This document shows, piece by piece, positions 62,512 to 64,000 of a stretch of 64,000 nucleotides of DNA. Under the pieces are notes generated by a model. It saw only the letters and a list, made by a program, of their open reading frames with translations, was not told the origin of the DNA and made no database searches. The DNA lies in the NCBI RefSeq assembly GCF_000524195.1, contig NW_020170418.1, forward strand, positions 652,994-716,993, written 5' to 3'. A program made the translations under genes and the position numbers. Source of the DNA: Echinococcus granulosus. Lineage: Eukaryota > Platyhelminthes > Cestoda > Cyclophyllidea > Taeniidae. Numbering within the stretch: position 1 is the first letter of the stretch; each line of letters opens with the position of its first letter.

Positions 62512-64000
62512 ATTCCCATAAAATGCCTCCTAAATGAAAAATCTTCCCTCATCCACCTGGATCTTATAGGCGCTACATAGATAGATGCTCTTAAATGCCT
62601 TAGTTAATCAAGTTGTCAATCCCTTAATGAAGGTATTACATTCCCTATGCTTTGCCAACCACCAAACACCCCCAACTGGCAACTGTTCAATCACTTCATC
62701 AACATTGCTTCCAGCATAGGCTCTACTCGTTTTTCAGAATTCCCAATGCTGCAAAATGAACGACTTAATCACTCCGATCCTCCGTCTTAAGCCAAATAAT
62801 TGCATTGCATTTAGGGTATCAAGGGAGAGAATTCATTTCAGCAAGCCTTGCATATTTCGCGACAGAATTGTAGTGAATCGAAAGTGAGCGCATAGGGGCT
62901 TGATGGCTATGCACCGCTTAGATTAGGTGTTGGCGAGGCGCGAAGAGCCAGAGGCAGAACCCACGATTGGGGCCAACTCAGCAGACGAGCATGCGGCCAC
63001 TTCCCATTTCGCACACCAAAACGGCTTCTACATTTTAACGAAGTAAATGTGTGGGCATTTATTTCTAAAACCTTTGCATTTACTTGATTCAGTGAATTTA
63101 CAACTCGTTGTGAATCGAAAATGGAAAACTTTATGGGGGAATAAAATTTTCGCGCATTTTTAAATGTCTAAATAAAGCGCATAAATCCAGTCCACCAGAT
63201 GAAGTCAAGTGATCCCTTTCTAGGAAGATATGAGGATGGCACACGTCGAGGTCATTTCGTGTACACTGGCTACAGCGAAGTTGTCTGATTTCTTTCTCCT
63301 CGCTGCCATAATCGGTATAGTGGAACGGGTAGGTTTTGTTCTGTTGATTGCCGAAGCAAGACTTTTGCTGTATGGTTGGCCTTTTGTGCCAAAACACTAA
63401 CTTCACGTATCATCCGTAGTCATGATGCACAAATACCTCAAACTAGAATGTTCTTTGACTTCTTTCCCACTGCCACGCTGTTTATCTATGATTTTAGCAC
63501 ATGTGGACAAATTATTTTCTCATAATGCACGAAGATATGGTGAAATATCCAATGCCGCGGCACTTTTTTTCTTAATTTTATGCTTGGTTGTCGATGCGAT
63601 TCAAAAATGGTTTCTTGAGGATAGACAAGCTCACGGGCCACTTGTGATGATCATTTGTGGGACAAATGTATGCGGAACAGTATTTTGCTGTGACTAATGT
63701 TTGCGTGCACGATGTTAAACCGAATGAACTCAAATGATTTTGCAAGACTCTCCTGCACTCCACTACGCACCACAAGTTGACGCAGTGCCTCAGATGTCAG
63801 CACTTTGGAACCGCTGAACTACGTGATTACAACTAGAATCCGAGAAAAGTAAGCGAACAAAAATGTCGGGTGCAGTATTTAGACAGAATGAGGAAAACAC
63901 ATAAAACTAAGCCATGCCTTATCTTTCACGTTGATTGATATCAATGAATGGACGTTGTGCAGCGAACAAAGGGTCGTGTAACGCTGAAATAGCCCAAATT
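62512..64000. repeat. Tandem repeat unit 2 (runs to the window end)
   Basis: From about 63029 to 64000 it repeats 61540-62511 base for base as far as I could compare. The window stops about where a third unit would begin, so the copy number is unknown. It could be a satellite-like array or an assembly duplication. Confidence 0.9.

Noticed and set aside
61642..63697. Duplicated 91-codon frames as a tandem gene family
   Set aside because: Two frames on opposite strands and an overlapping third are all copied simply because the DNA is duplicated. None has family motifs, splice context or evidence of synonymous constraint.

Overview
This is nuclear DNA from an animal, most likely a parasitic flatworm and probably a tapeworm. 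Genes are split by GT-AG introns, three introns look GC-AG, and many introns are only 29-39 nt, a size class known from cestodes and schistosomes. The species assignment is inference. Exons were joined by hand. Each model was accepted only when every exon-exon phase agreed and the product had the length and motifs of its family. Names come from remembered family motifs, not from a database search.

Layout. 1-0.8 kb: last exon of an unrecognised gene (+). 2.4-23.9 kb: a calpain with long introns (-), 12 exons, 798 aa, whose catalytic His is replaced by Gln. 24.8-32.7 kb: an OFD1-like centriole/cilium protein (-), 20 exons, 961 aa. 33.3-35.4 kb: glutaminyl cyclase QPCT (+). 35.7-36.6 kb: THOC7 of the mRNA-export THO complex (-). 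38.0-38.6 kb: ribosomal protein L15 (+). 39.1-41.7 kb: a highly divergent long-tailed alpha-tubulin-like gene (-). 43.8-45.6 kb: RFC2 clamp-loader subunit (+). 45.6-47.2 kb: GPATCH3 (-), whose stop lies 40 bases from that of RFC2. 48.0-48.8 kb: proteasome beta-6 subunit PSMB1 (+).

From 48.8 kb to the end I find no convincing gene. This part holds a dispersed 109-bp repeat (two copies) and, from 61.0 kb, a tandem duplication with a period near 1.49 kb that runs off the window.

The genes do not form a pathway. The compact 32-49 kb stretch is mostly housekeeping genes in divergent or convergent pairs, while the calpain alone spreads over 21.5 kb. I found no CRISPR array, operon-like polycistron, rRNA or tRNA. 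The most unusual items are the triad-deficient calpain, the alpha-tubulin with a roughly 150-residue C-terminal extension and no Lys40, genes whose introns are nearly all 29-37 nt, and the half-homogenised tandem repeat.
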